This document shows positions 12,701 through 20,501 of a stretch of DNA of 20,797 bases, piece by piece. Positions within the stretch are counted from its first letter, which is position 1, and each line of letters opens with the position of its first letter. A program made the translations under genes and the position numbers. Origin of the DNA: CAZQRP01 sp964596125 (lineage in GTDB: Bacteria > Chloroflexota > Dehalococcoidia > GIF9 > UBA5629); the NCBI GenBank assembly GCA_964596125.1, contig CAZQRP010000035.1, positions 1 to 20,797 of the forward strand, read 5' to 3'. A model generated the notes under the pieces. That model did no database searches. It was not told the origin of the DNA and saw nothing but the letters and a program-made list of their open reading frames with translations.

Positions 12701-14596
12701 CTATAATAGGTTCAACTTGTCTACGTCTTCCAGCCCGATCTTCTTCAAAGTCTCCGGTGTTGGATTTCCGTCTCTATCCCAACCGTGATAGTCATAGTAC
12801 TCATCAAGCATCATATCGTACTTATCTCTCTCTATAACCTTGCCCTGGTTAATTTTCTGTCCTATAGGTGTCGGTTCTAAATAGTGGCGCTCTGGCAGGT
12901 AATCATCCTTCCTGCTAGCTCCCTCCCGTATGTTAAAGAGTCTTTCCAAGTTATAAATCCGACGACCGATGTCCCTTATCTCCTCCTCAGTAACTGCAAG
13001 TCCAGTTACTTCTGTGACCATCCTGGCATAGTCTTTAAAGGACCACAGGTGAGGCGTAAACATGACACTTAAGGTCTTGCAGGTACCGGTAGCATCCGCA
13101 ACAGCATAAAGCTCCTCGTGCCATCCGATAATTTTACCTTTTGTTTTATACTCCTGGTAGTTGTTGGCAATCTCAAATCCATAAAGATTTTCTAAAATTG
13201 GAGTCGGCAGATTGAAAAGGTCCAGAGCTGGTCTACTTCTCAGGTGGTCTGCCCCCCGTGTAGACACACCTATTCCCAGTGCAAAGCTGGGTATTGCTCG
13301 CTCATCAGAGTGAAGCCCAGACATACCTTTTATATTTATATTATAATATCCAGACTCCTCACCCAGTCTTTTGATAGCCCTCTTGGGACCATCAGCCAGG
13401 ATATCGCCAAATCCTTCGCGCCTGGCAACTTTTTCAACCATACCGATAATAATGTCTGGGTCTCCCCATTCCAAGGCAACTCCATCAGTATCGTCTTTTG
13501 TGATTATACCTTTCTCATACAGTTCCATTGCCCAAGAGAGCATGGAACCATATTCCAGAACATCCATACCATACAGGTTAGCCCTGTGACCCGCGGTAAG
13601 TACGACATCAAGCCTGGGATTATCAACCTCGGTGCCGAATGCTCCCAGGTAGGTATATTCAGGCCCCTCTGCTATCGTGCCTTCGTATTCTCCCAATGGA
13701 ACAACATACTTATGCCTGCAACGGACTGGACAACCCACGCATGCAACAGGACCAATGGAATATTTTTCAACGAAGCTCTCCGGTTCAAGATCTTGACCAT
13801 TTACCATCTGGTTAAGTTGAAAATTGCGCACCCTGATCTGCCCGGCTGTATTTGCCGTGCTGTAAACAACCATTGTCCCGTATATTCTGTTGGCATTTAT
13901 ATTCTTGCTTCTGAGAGCACGATTGACCATCTCTTCTCTTAAAGCAAGGACATTTTGGGGATCATTTATTGGAATACCCTTTGTCCCTCTTACAGCAATC
14001 GCTTTCAGGTTCTTAGAGCCCATAACAGCACCCATTCCGGTTCTTCCACCGGCATTTTTGGGCGGTGTAATGACACTGGCAAATCGCACTAAATTCTCAC
14101 CTGCTGGTCCAATACACATTACCTTAACTTCCCTGTCATCAAGCATATCTTGAATTAGCTTTTCCGTATCCCAGGTAGTTTTTCCCCATAGCATCGAGGC
14201 ATCCCTTAGCTCTACATCGTCGTCTCGTATCCACAGATAGACAGGATGCTCGGCTTTACCGGTAACGATAATGTGGTCGTAACCAGCAAATCGCATTTCG
14301 GTAGAAAGTTCACCTCCCATATTGGTACTGCCGAAAAAGTCTGTCAGTGGTGATTTGGCACCGATATGTGTTCTTGAGCAGGCTGGCATCCCTGTGCCTA
14401 CCAATATGCCAGCACCTACTGTTAAAACATTCTCCGGTCCCAATGGATCTATACCTGGCTTGATATGATTATACATAATGTAGCCGTCAATACCTCTGCC
14501 TCCCAGGAAATTCCGTCTAAGAGCCTCGGGAATGGCTTTTTTTTCTATAGCTACTGATGATAAATCAACAAATAATGCCATCTGCTTTAATTCCAT
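12701..14596 (-). CDS. aor: Tungsten-dependent aldehyde:ferredoxin oxidoreductase family protein (copy 1)
   Basis: This 631-residue protein has the full AOR layout: an N-terminal tungstopterin-binding domain (GGRGIDGY at 32-39, GPAGEN at 163-168, TGMGAVMGSKNLKA at 186-199) and middle and C-terminal helical domains. The [4Fe-4S] ligands C286-x2-C289-x3-C293 and C506 match the positions and spacing of Pyrococcus AOR (288/291/295/494). GADHLR (448-453) holds the conserved His near the metal. The expected reaction is oxidation of an aldehyde to the acid, or the reverse, with ferredoxin. The length and the accompanying four-cluster ferredoxin fit AorB of AorABC. BamB of class II benzoyl-CoA reductase, which also has a ferredoxin partner, is the main alternative. 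The ATG at 14596 has GGGAG about 6 nt upstream, and the ferredoxin gene lies 74 nt upstream. Paralogue of the gene at 17830. Confidence 0.9.
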   Translation of the reverse strand: MELKQMALFVDLSSVAIEKKAIPEALRRNFLGGRGIDGYIMYNHIKPGIDPLGPENVLTVGAGILVGTGMPACSRTHIGAKSPLTDFFGSTNMGGELSTEMRFAGYDHIIVTGKAEHPVYLWIRDDDVELRDASMLWGKTTWDTEKLIQDMLDDREVKVMCIGPAGENLVRFASVITPPKNAGGRTGMGAVMGSKNLKAIAVRGTKGIPINDPQNVLALREEMVNRALRSKNINANRIYGTMVVYSTANTAGQIRVRNFQLNQMVNGQDLEPESFVEKYSIGPVACVGCPVRCRHKYVVPLGEYEGTIAEGPEYTYLGAFGTEVDNPRLDVVLTAGHRANLYGMDVLEYGSMLSWAMELYEKGIITKDDTDGVALEWGDPDIIIGMVEKVARREGFGDILADGPKRAIKRLGEESGYYNINIKGMSGLHSDERAIPSFALGIGVSTRGADHLRSRPALDLFNLPTPILENLYGFEIANNYQEYKTKGKIIGWHEELYAVADATGTCKTLSVMFTPHLWSFKDYARMVTEVTGLAVTEEEIRDIGRRIYNLERLFNIREGASRKDDYLPERHYLEPTPIGQKINQGKVIERDKYDMMLDEYYDYHGWDRDGNPTPETLKKIGLEDVDKLNLL

Positions 14597-14670
14597 TTCA
14601 CTCTCCCTATCACTAACATTAGAATAGAAGTCTCATTCAATAATCTATTAGCTGCCTGGCTGCGTCAGTA

Positions 14671-15189
14671 CTATCCTTCTTCTTTCACCGCATGGATAAT
14701 CCCTTCATGCCCGGAATATTTTTCGAATAGCGGTGAAAGGTTTTGAATAGCCTGCCTTTTTTTATCCATTACTATAACATCCGGCTCTACATACGTAATC
14801 GCATCTTCTACGCAAAATCTGACACATTCGGGCTCACCGTCACATAATTCACATTTGAAAATATGCCCGGTTTGAGGAGCAATCGCAATGCCACCAAAGG
14901 GACAGGCCTGAACACAAACTTTACAGTCAATGCAGCGGTCTTTATCATGCTTAACAACGCCAAGCTTTTTATCTCTCCTGAGGGCTCCTACAGGACATAC
15001 AGATATACAAGGAGCATCCTGGCATTGCTGGCAAAGCATAGGGATTCGAAGACCCTCATATTTTTCGGCAACAATCCTTATTCTGGACAAAACCGAGTTA
15101 GCAATACCTTCATTCTTTATGGAACACACAAGCTCACAAGTACGACATCCAGTACATTTGCTCGGGTCGACATAGAGTATCTTCGCCAT
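14671..15189 (-). CDS. Four-cluster [4Fe-4S] ferredoxin, AorA-like (partner of AOR copy 1)
   Basis: From ATG 15189 the protein has 172 residues and 16 cysteines at 12/15/18/22, 53/56/61/65, 86/89/92/96 and 113/116/122/126, predicting four [4Fe-4S] clusters. It belongs to the HycB/AorA-type ferredoxins, has no export signal, and should carry electrons from the AOR encoded 74 nt downstream. The frame opens two codons earlier at a TTG (15195), but GAGGAGGA at 15197-15204 is correctly spaced only for the ATG. The matching paralogue at 19992 also begins at this residue. A promoter-like TTGACA box lies about 190 nt upstream, giving a leader of roughly 155 nt. After the last cluster, about 45 residues form a tail that probably contacts the partner. 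Confidence 0.9.
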   Translation of the reverse strand: MAKILYVDPSKCTGCRTCELVCSIKNEGIANSVLSRIRIVAEKYEGLRIPMLCQQCQDAPCISVCPVGALRRDKKLGVVKHDKDRCIDCKVCVQACPFGGIAIAPQTGHIFKCELCDGEPECVRFCVEDAITYVEPDVIVMDKKRQAIQNLSPLFEKYSGHEGIIHAVKEEG

Positions 15190-15196
15190 TAACAAG

Positions 15197-15204
15197 TCCT
15201 CCTC
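15197..15204 (-). promoter_or_regulatory. Ribosome binding site fixing the start of the ferredoxin at 15189
   Basis: GAGGAGGA on the minus strand, 7 nt before ATG 15189. It is too close to the in-frame TTG at 15195 to serve that codon. Confidence 0.75.
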
Positions 15205-15353
15205 TAATTCAGGACATTTACCTTGATTACAGTTTTTTCATTACCGCTCGACTGCTGATATCAGTATTTGGATATTACAACAAGTTATTGTGCTTCGAAC
15301 GAAGGTTGTGACAGCAACGTCGTTTCAGGCAGAAAAGCAGCAATCTACACTTA

Positions 15354-15382
15354 ACTTTAAATAAATGTGGCAATATTGTCAA
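15354..15382 (-). promoter_or_regulatory. Sigma-70-type promoter candidate of the AOR-1 operon
   Basis: On the minus strand TTGACA (15382-15377) is followed after 17 nt by TAAAGT (15359-15354), a perfect -35 and a 4-of-6 -10. The -35 sits in the 14-mer TTTGACAATATTGC (15383-15370), which recurs exactly upstream of the AOR-2 operon. The predicted leader is about 155 nt. Confidence 0.6.
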
Positions 15383-15724
15383 ATCATAATTATATTTAAT
15401 CTCGCAACTATGTACATTTGCTACAAATATAAACTTGGTCTGAGTCAAATGTTATACAAATTGACAAATGTAAATGTCCAATGTTGAAAGACCGGTTGGT
15501 TCTGAACATTATCTTAATACTTCAGATATATGCCAAGAACCATTTTGGATTTGACCCTGACGATTGGAATACGGTATTATCAGTTGTTCATCCGATTAAG
15601 ATTTTCATAAATCATGCTTACTGCAATCCATCTCTGGTAAATAGATGCTCTTTTGAATTCACAGTATGATAAGGGATGAATGTTATCTGTAGCTGTCATG
15701 TAAACAGAATATAAAGGCACTTAG

Positions 15725-17029
15725 ATGAATACCAAATTACCTATTTGGATAATTGAACCGGCACAAACTGAAAAAAGAGACTTAGCAGCTTTAAAGTTAG
15801 TTAAGGGCGGGCAGAAAGCGGCTGATGTTACCAGTACAATCACTATTGAAGGGCTAGAGCAGCAGCTTAAAACAATACGACGGTATGCGCGGGATAATAT
15901 CTATTCGCTGGCTGATGAACTTAAAATGACTATAGACAGCGTATTCCCGGACATAAAGGTAAAATCGGCAGTGGATAATGTCGATGCCGTGCGGTACCTT
16001 ACCGAAATTTCCGATGGAACAGACACAATATCAATCAACAACTCCAGTATTGTTACCCAGGAATTAATGCCAGGTCTAACAAACAGCGGATTTACAGTTA
16101 TCAACTCCTACCTAGATGAATTTGATATGAAGGAAAATGAGGTACATGATTACTGGGACCTTCCCAGGCTATTGGAAAAAGACCTCACAGGTACTTTTGA
16201 TGTGACCCAGAAGATGACAGGACTCCCGGATTTTGATACCAGGAACTACATGACAGTTCTTGGCGTAAATGCCATATCCGCTGAAGATGGGACTGTGTTT
16301 TTTCTGGAACACTTCTCCAATATTATTAAAGACTTGAGAGAGGCGGGCAAGGTGATTCTCGTTGTCGGCCTAGATAAGATAGTTAAAACAAGGCATGAGG
16401 CTGCTTTTCAAACTCAGTGCATGGGTATTTTTGGCATGGAAAGCATTATTCTTAGCATTGGGTCGAAAATGAGAGATCGACCGGCAATTGATAAGTTATC
16501 GCTATTGCAGGCTAATAAAGAACGTGAACTCCATCTAATTATTCTTGACAACGGACGGACAGGGCTCCTTGATGGTAAATTCAGTGATTTATTCCTTTGC
16601 ATTGGCTGCCGGGCATGTAATAAGCACTGTCCAGTCCATCACTCTCTAACCAATGTCGACTATATCTGGACGCCACGTAATTACCTCAATCAGTTTCTAC
16701 ATGGGATAAGCAGGTCTATTGACACATGCCTGCACTGTGAGGCTTGCCGTATGGAATGTCCACTCGATATAGACCTACCTTCTCTTATGTGGGAGGCAAA
16801 AATAGACTATATTTCGAAACATGGCAGGTCATTCCGTCACAAAATACTTGGCATACCCGAGATACTAGCCAAATTCGGTACCTGCTTTGCATTCCTGAGC
16901 AATTGGTTGATGCGAATTAAACTGGTGAGGATACCAATGGAAATCATAACCGGAATAGATAGAAGAGCCAAGCTGCCCGAGTTCCACTTTACTACATTTA
17001 GAAAATGGTTTAAAGAGAATGCCAGATAA
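15725..17029 (+). CDS. LutB-like protein: LUD domain fused to a two-[4Fe-4S] ferredoxin domain
   Basis: This 434-residue protein has an N-terminal LUD domain (about 40-250) with the signature VNAISAEDGTVFFLEHFSN (181-199). It is followed by two ferredoxin motifs, C292-x2-C295-x2-C298-x3-C302-P and C335-x2-C338-x2-C341-x3-C345-P. The C-terminal stretch GIDRRAKLPEF...FRKWF (about 409-429) resembles the linker that, in GlpC-like and fused lactate-oxidase Fe-S proteins, leads into CCG domains. Those domains are encoded here by the next gene, which overlaps by 11 nt in another frame. LutB/LutA relatives oxidise L-lactate or act as Fe-S electron carriers. Here the flanking AOR operons suggest an electron-transfer role, but the substrate is unknown. 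No LutC is present. The start has AAAGG upstream and is plausible. Confidence 0.82.
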   Translation: MNTKLPIWIIEPAQTEKRDLAALKLVKGGQKAADVTSTITIEGLEQQLKTIRRYARDNIYSLADELKMTIDSVFPDIKVKSAVDNVDAVRYLTEISDGTDTISINNSSIVTQELMPGLTNSGFTVINSYLDEFDMKENEVHDYWDLPRLLEKDLTGTFDVTQKMTGLPDFDTRNYMTVLGVNAISAEDGTVFFLEHFSNIIKDLREAGKVILVVGLDKIVKTRHEAAFQTQCMGIFGMESIILSIGSKMRDRPAIDKLSLLQANKERELHLIILDNGRTGLLDGKFSDLFLCIGCRACNKHCPVHHSLTNVDYIWTPRNYLNQFLHGISRSIDTCLHCEACRMECPLDIDLPSLMWEAKIDYISKHGRSFRHKILGIPEILAKFGTCFAFLSNWLMRIKLVRIPMEIITGIDRRAKLPEFHFTTFRKWFKENAR

Positions 17030-17756
17030 CTTAATTGTTAATAAAAAGATAGCCTATTATACTGGCTGTTTTGCCAACTACTACTATCCCGAAGTTGGAA
17101 AAGCCGTGGTAAAGGTATTACATAAAAACGGGGTAGAGATAATTGTACCTGACCAGGTATGCTGTGCACTTCCTATGATTGCTAAGGGAAATATCCGGGA
17201 AGCATATAAAAATATGGAATATAACCTTAGAAAATTAGGTAAGGCGGTAGAAGATGGCTATGCTATCATAAGTACCTGCACAAGTTGCCAGCTAATGATC
17301 AAAAGAGACTACATTAAGCTAATAGGCAGTCAACAGGCTGAGAAAGTAGCACAAAACATCTATCTTTTTAGTGAATACATGGTTAAGTTAAAGGATATGG
17401 ATAAGCTAAATACTGACTTTCAGTCTATTCATCAGACTGTCTTTTATCATACACCTTGCCACCTGAGAGCACAAGAGATAGATAGTCCAACGATTAAGCT
17501 ACTACAGTTGATTCCGGATATCATCATAAAGCACATTAGCCAGGAATGCTGTGGCATGGGTGGTGCCTATGGTAACGAAAAGATAAACTACCAACTATCT
17601 AAAGAAATAGCAAGTAAACTCTATAGTGAGATAGAGGACCATCCTACTGACCGGATAGTAACTGATTGTGGTGGCTGCAAACTACAGATTGAATCCGGCA
17701 CTGGACTCAAGGTAGACCACCCTATTATATTGATTAACGAGGCCTACAGTTTGTAA
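17019..17756 (+). CDS. CCG-domain Fe-S protein (LutA/GlpC C-terminal/HdrB-like)
   Basis: This 245-residue soluble protein contains two complete cysteine-rich CCG domains. The first has C17, C48-C49 and C87-x2-C90. The second has C147, C177-C178-G-M-G-G and C217-x2-C220. In HdrB-like proteins such domains bind non-cubane [4Fe-4S] clusters. In LutA and GlpC they pass electrons from a dehydrogenase to quinone or other carriers. The start ATG lies within the end of the LutB-like gene (ATGCCAGATAA), so translation should be coupled. The two products together match a single LUD/ferredoxin/CCG protein found fused in other anaerobes. The gene ends 73 nt before the convergent AOR copy 2. Its electron partner is unknown. 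Confidence 0.87.
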   Translation: MPDNLIVNKKIAYYTGCFANYYYPEVGKAVVKVLHKNGVEIIVPDQVCCALPMIAKGNIREAYKNMEYNLRKLGKAVEDGYAIISTCTSCQLMIKRDYIKLIGSQQAEKVAQNIYLFSEYMVKLKDMDKLNTDFQSIHQTVFYHTPCHLRAQEIDSPTIKLLQLIPDIIIKHISQECCGMGGAYGNEKINYQLSKEIASKLYSEIEDHPTDRIVTDCGGCKLQIESGTGLKVDHPIILINEAYSL

Positions 17757-17829
17757 AGCTGCTAATAAAACTCTCTTGTAATCAACAACCTCAGCCCCAC
17801 TTCCTTTTTTAACTTATTATAGTTCTAAA

Positions 17830-19725
17830 TTATATAAGGTTCCACTTATCTACATTTTCCAGACCGATCTTCTTTAATGTCTCCGGCGTCGGATTTCCTT
17901 CCCGGTCCCAGCCATGAAAGTCATAGTATTCGTCAAGCATCATATCGTATTTTTCCTTCTCAATGACTTTGTCCCGGTTAATTTCCTGTCCTAAAGGAGT
18001 CGGTTCGACATAAAAGCGCTCGGGCAGATAATCATCCTTCCTGCTTGCACCCTCCCTGATGTTAAACAGTCGTTCCAGAGCATAAATTCGCCGTCCAATC
18101 TCCTTCATCTCATCTTCAGTAAATTTAAGCCCGGTAATCTCCGTGACCATTCTGGCAAAGTCCCCAAAAGAAAACAAATGTGGGGTAAAGAATGTGAACT
18201 CTGTCTTGCAAATTCCGGTACAATCTCCTAAAGCATAACTCTCTTCATGCCATGCGACCATCCTCCCCTTGGTCTCATAATCCCGGTAATCATTACTCAC
18301 CTCAAATCCATAGAGATTTTTAAGTACCTTTTCTGGTAGATTGAGAAGATCTAAGGCTGGCCGACTCCTCAAATGGTCTGCTCCCCGCGTCGACACACCT
18401 ATACCTAAGGCAAAGCTCGGCACGGAACGTTCATCTGAATGAAGTCCCGACTGACCTTTTACGTTTATATTATAGTAGCCAGTTTTTTCACCTAACCTCT
18501 TGATGGCCCTCTTGGGACCCTCTGCCAGAACATCGCCAAATCCTTCTCGCTTGGCCACCTTTTCGACCATACCCATTATTAAATCAGGGTCTCCCCACTC
18601 TAAAGCGATTCCCCCGGTATCCTTTTTTGTAATCAAGCCCTTCTCGTACAGTTCCATTGCCCAGGAGAGCATGGAGCCATATTCGAGTACATCCATACCG
18701 TATAGATTCGCCAGATGACCAGCAGTAAGTACCACGTCAAGCCTGGGATTATCAACTTCAGTGCCGAAGGCTCCTATATAGGTATATTCCGGGCCCTCGG
18801 CAACTTCGCCCTTGTACTCTCCCAAAGGGACAACATATTTATCCCGACAATGGACAGGACAACCGACACAGGCGACCTTGCCAATGGAATATTTCTTATG
18901 TAAGTTCTCTGGCTCCAGTTCTTGACCGTTTACCATCTGATTAAGTTGAAAATTGCGTACCCTGATTTGCCCACTGGCATTAGACGTACTATAAATAAAA
19001 TCCGTTCCATAAGTGCCTACAGCAATGATTGCCTTGCTTTTCAGAAGTCGCTTAACCATTTCCTTTCTCAAAGCAAGAACATTCTTTGGATCGTATACGG
19101 GTAGCCCTTTCGTTCCTTGAACAGCGATCGCCTTCAGGTTCTTGGACCCCATCACTGCGCCCATTCCTGTCCTGCCACCGGCATTTTTAGGAGGAGATAC
19201 AATGCAGGCAAACCTCACCATATTCTCGCCGGCTGGTCCAATACACATAACCTTTATTTCCCGATTACCATGCATCTTGTGAATTAGCTTTTCCGTATCC
19301 CAGGTAGTTTTTCCCCAGAGCAACGAGGCATCTCTTATTTCTACATTATCATTGTTTATCCAAAGATAGACCGGCTGTTCCGCTTTTCCGGTAACTACTA
19401 TGTGATCATATCCGGCATAGCGGAGTTCTGGACCAAACTCGCCGCCCATGTTGGTACTACCAAATAAGTCTGTCAGCGGTGATTTGGCACCAACATGGGT
19501 CCGAGCACTGGACGGCATACCCGTACCTACAAGAATCCCAGCACCTATTGACAGGACATTTTCTGGTCCTAATGGGTCGATACCTGGCTTAATGCGGCTG
19601 TATAAAATATAAGCGTCAATACCCCTGCCTCCCAGGAATTTCCTTCTCAGTTCTTCTGTAATTATCTTTTTTTCTATAGCTCCCGTAGATAAATTAACAA
19701 ATAACGCTTTCTGCTTTAACTCCAT
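17830..19725 (-). CDS. aor: Tungsten-dependent aldehyde:ferredoxin oxidoreductase family protein (copy 2)
   Basis: This 631-residue AOR is the same length as copy 1 and colinear with it without visible gaps (roughly 80% identical by eye in the C-terminal 90 residues). The cluster ligands are in the same places: C286-x2-C289-x3-C293 and C506. N-terminal cofactor motifs such as GGRGIDAY and TGMGAVMGSKNLKA are kept, as is GADHLR. Differences cluster in regions likely to line the substrate channel, for example residues 229-250 (KAIIAVGTYGTDFIYSTSNA against KNINANRIYGTMVVYSTANT) and the stretch around C506. This suggests a different aldehyde or acid. The ATG at 19725 has AGGAG 6 nt upstream. It is the third gene after a ferredoxin and a small zinc-ribbon gene. 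AorB of AorABC is the closest functional model; BamB is the alternative. Confidence 0.9.
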   Translation of the reverse strand: MELKQKALFVNLSTGAIEKKIITEELRRKFLGGRGIDAYILYSRIKPGIDPLGPENVLSIGAGILVGTGMPSSARTHVGAKSPLTDLFGSTNMGGEFGPELRYAGYDHIVVTGKAEQPVYLWINNDNVEIRDASLLWGKTTWDTEKLIHKMHGNREIKVMCIGPAGENMVRFACIVSPPKNAGGRTGMGAVMGSKNLKAIAVQGTKGLPVYDPKNVLALRKEMVKRLLKSKAIIAVGTYGTDFIYSTSNASGQIRVRNFQLNQMVNGQELEPENLHKKYSIGKVACVGCPVHCRDKYVVPLGEYKGEVAEGPEYTYIGAFGTEVDNPRLDVVLTAGHLANLYGMDVLEYGSMLSWAMELYEKGLITKKDTGGIALEWGDPDLIMGMVEKVAKREGFGDVLAEGPKRAIKRLGEKTGYYNINVKGQSGLHSDERSVPSFALGIGVSTRGADHLRSRPALDLLNLPEKVLKNLYGFEVSNDYRDYETKGRMVAWHEESYALGDCTGICKTEFTFFTPHLFSFGDFARMVTEITGLKFTEDEMKEIGRRIYALERLFNIREGASRKDDYLPERFYVEPTPLGQEINRDKVIEKEKYDMMLDEYYDFHGWDREGNPTPETLKKIGLENVDKWNLI

Positions 19726-19755
19726 TTATAACTCCTCGCTTGTAATAACGACCGC

Positions 19756-19947
19756 CTATGCTTCGCCCTGTAGATAGGCGACTCCCGGTTGTGGCCACGA
19801 GATACGCCATTTCTTACCGCAATGAGGGCAATCGGCTAAATTTGCGCCTAATGGCACCTCGAACCTCTTAATGCATGCTTTACAACGAACTACTGGCTTC
19901 TCCCTGACTTCTTCCTTACTTCCATAGTCTTTATAATTATCGGCCAT
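19756..19947 (-). CDS. Small zinc-ribbon protein
   Basis: This 63-residue protein has two CxxC knuckles, C22-x2-C25 and C40-x2-C43-G, the spacing of a zinc ribbon (or rubredoxin-like metal site). The N-terminal 20 residues are charged and probably disordered. The ribosome site AAGGAGG ends a few nt before ATG 19947. It lies between the ferredoxin and AOR genes of the second AOR operon, 30 nt from the AOR start. The first AOR operon has no equivalent, as only 74 nt separate its two genes. Function is unknown. Possible roles are an accessory or assembly factor for AOR copy 2, or a small redox protein. Confidence 0.8.
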   Translation of the reverse strand: MADNYKDYGSKEEVREKPVVRCKACIKRFEVPLGANLADCPHCGKKWRISWPQPGVAYLQGEA

Positions 19948-19991
19948 TTCCCCTCCTTTCTAATCAATTGCTCAGTACAGCAATTATGTTT

Positions 19992-20501
19992 CTAGTGGGC
20001 CATATGAACAACTCCTGAGCGGCCTGCGTATTTCTCAAACAGCGGAGAAAGGCTTTCAACTGCCTCTCTTTTTTTATTCATCACCATTACCTCCGGCTCA
20101 ACAAATACAATAGCCTCTTCCTCACAGAATTTGACACACTCCGGATCACCTTCACATAACTCACATTTAAAGACCTTCTTGGTAAAGGTATCAAATCCCA
20201 TCGCTCCAAATGGGCAGGCAGCAACACACATACGGCAGTTAATACACCTGTCTTCGTCGCGCCTTACTACGCCAAGCTCCTCATCCAATATCAGTGCACC
20301 CGTAGGACATACAGATTTACAGACGGCATCCTGGCATTGTTGGCATATCATAGGAACTCGAAAACCCTGATACTTATCGGCAACAATTCTAATCCGGGAT
20401 AAACTCGGATTAACTATGCCCTCATTTTTTATGGAACAAACAATTTCACAAGTGCGGCATCCTGTACATTTGCTCGGATCCACATACAGCGTCTTTTCCA
20501 T
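19992..20501 (-). CDS. Four-cluster [4Fe-4S] ferredoxin, AorA-like (partner of AOR copy 2)
   Basis: This 169-residue protein has all 16 cysteines at the same residue numbers as the ferredoxins at 14671 and 4826, predicting four [4Fe-4S] clusters. The N-terminus KTLYVDPSKCTGCRTCE is nearly identical to that of the AOR-1 partner, and divergence is greatest between residues 68 and 82 and at the C-terminus. It is cytoplasmic and first in an operon with the zinc-ribbon protein and AOR copy 2. The start ATG at 20501 is preceded by GAGGAGG with a 7-nt gap. Its presumed role is electron wire between AOR copy 2 and a flavoprotein or other acceptor. No flavoprotein gene is in this operon. Confidence 0.9.
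   Translation of the reverse strand: MEKTLYVDPSKCTGCRTCEIVCSIKNEGIVNPSLSRIRIVADKYQGFRVPMICQQCQDAVCKSVCPTGALILDEELGVVRRDEDRCINCRMCVAACPFGAMGFDTFTKKVFKCELCEGDPECVKFCEEEAIVFVEPEVMVMNKKREAVESLSPLFEKYAGRSGVVHMAH

Larger units (their letters stand above)
15190..15724. other. 535-nt divergent intergenic region
   Basis: It separates the AOR-1 operon (-) from the LUD/CCG pair (+). No gene is supported. It holds the AOR-1 promoter candidate (15354-15382), a perfect palindrome CTGATATCAG (15255-15264) and a small CTTCG/CGAAG hairpin near 15295-15306. The right half is AT-rich with several CAAATGT/ACATTTG words (15412-15470). AAAGG about 7 nt before ATG 15725 is the ribosome site of the + strand pair, and a TATAAA at about 15711 has no good -35. 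Confidence 0.5.

Noticed and set aside
13244..13942. 232-codon + strand open frame opposite AOR copy 1
   Set aside because: It is antisense to a clear AOR gene, has no recognisable domain or ribosome site, and is explained by the coding strand's base pattern. The same holds for the other long antisense frames (e.g. 2461-2832, 7789-8112, 18500-18718).
15190..15195. TTG start for the AOR-1 ferredoxin
   Set aside because: GAGGAGG is too close to the TTG but well placed for ATG 15189, and the paralogue starts at the same residue.
15212..15477. GGACATTTAC and its reverse complement GTAAATGTCC in the divergent region
   Set aside because: The distance is over 240 nt, the words are AT-rich, and there is no supporting structure between them. 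Could be chance.
15481..15669. 62-codon + strand open frame in the divergent intergenic region
   Set aside because: No ribosome site before the ATG, no recognisable motif, and it lies in AT-rich promoter DNA.
17757..17829. Bidirectional terminator expected between the convergent CCG and AOR-2 genes
   Set aside because: There is a T-rich stretch, but no stem of useful length could be found before it on either strand.
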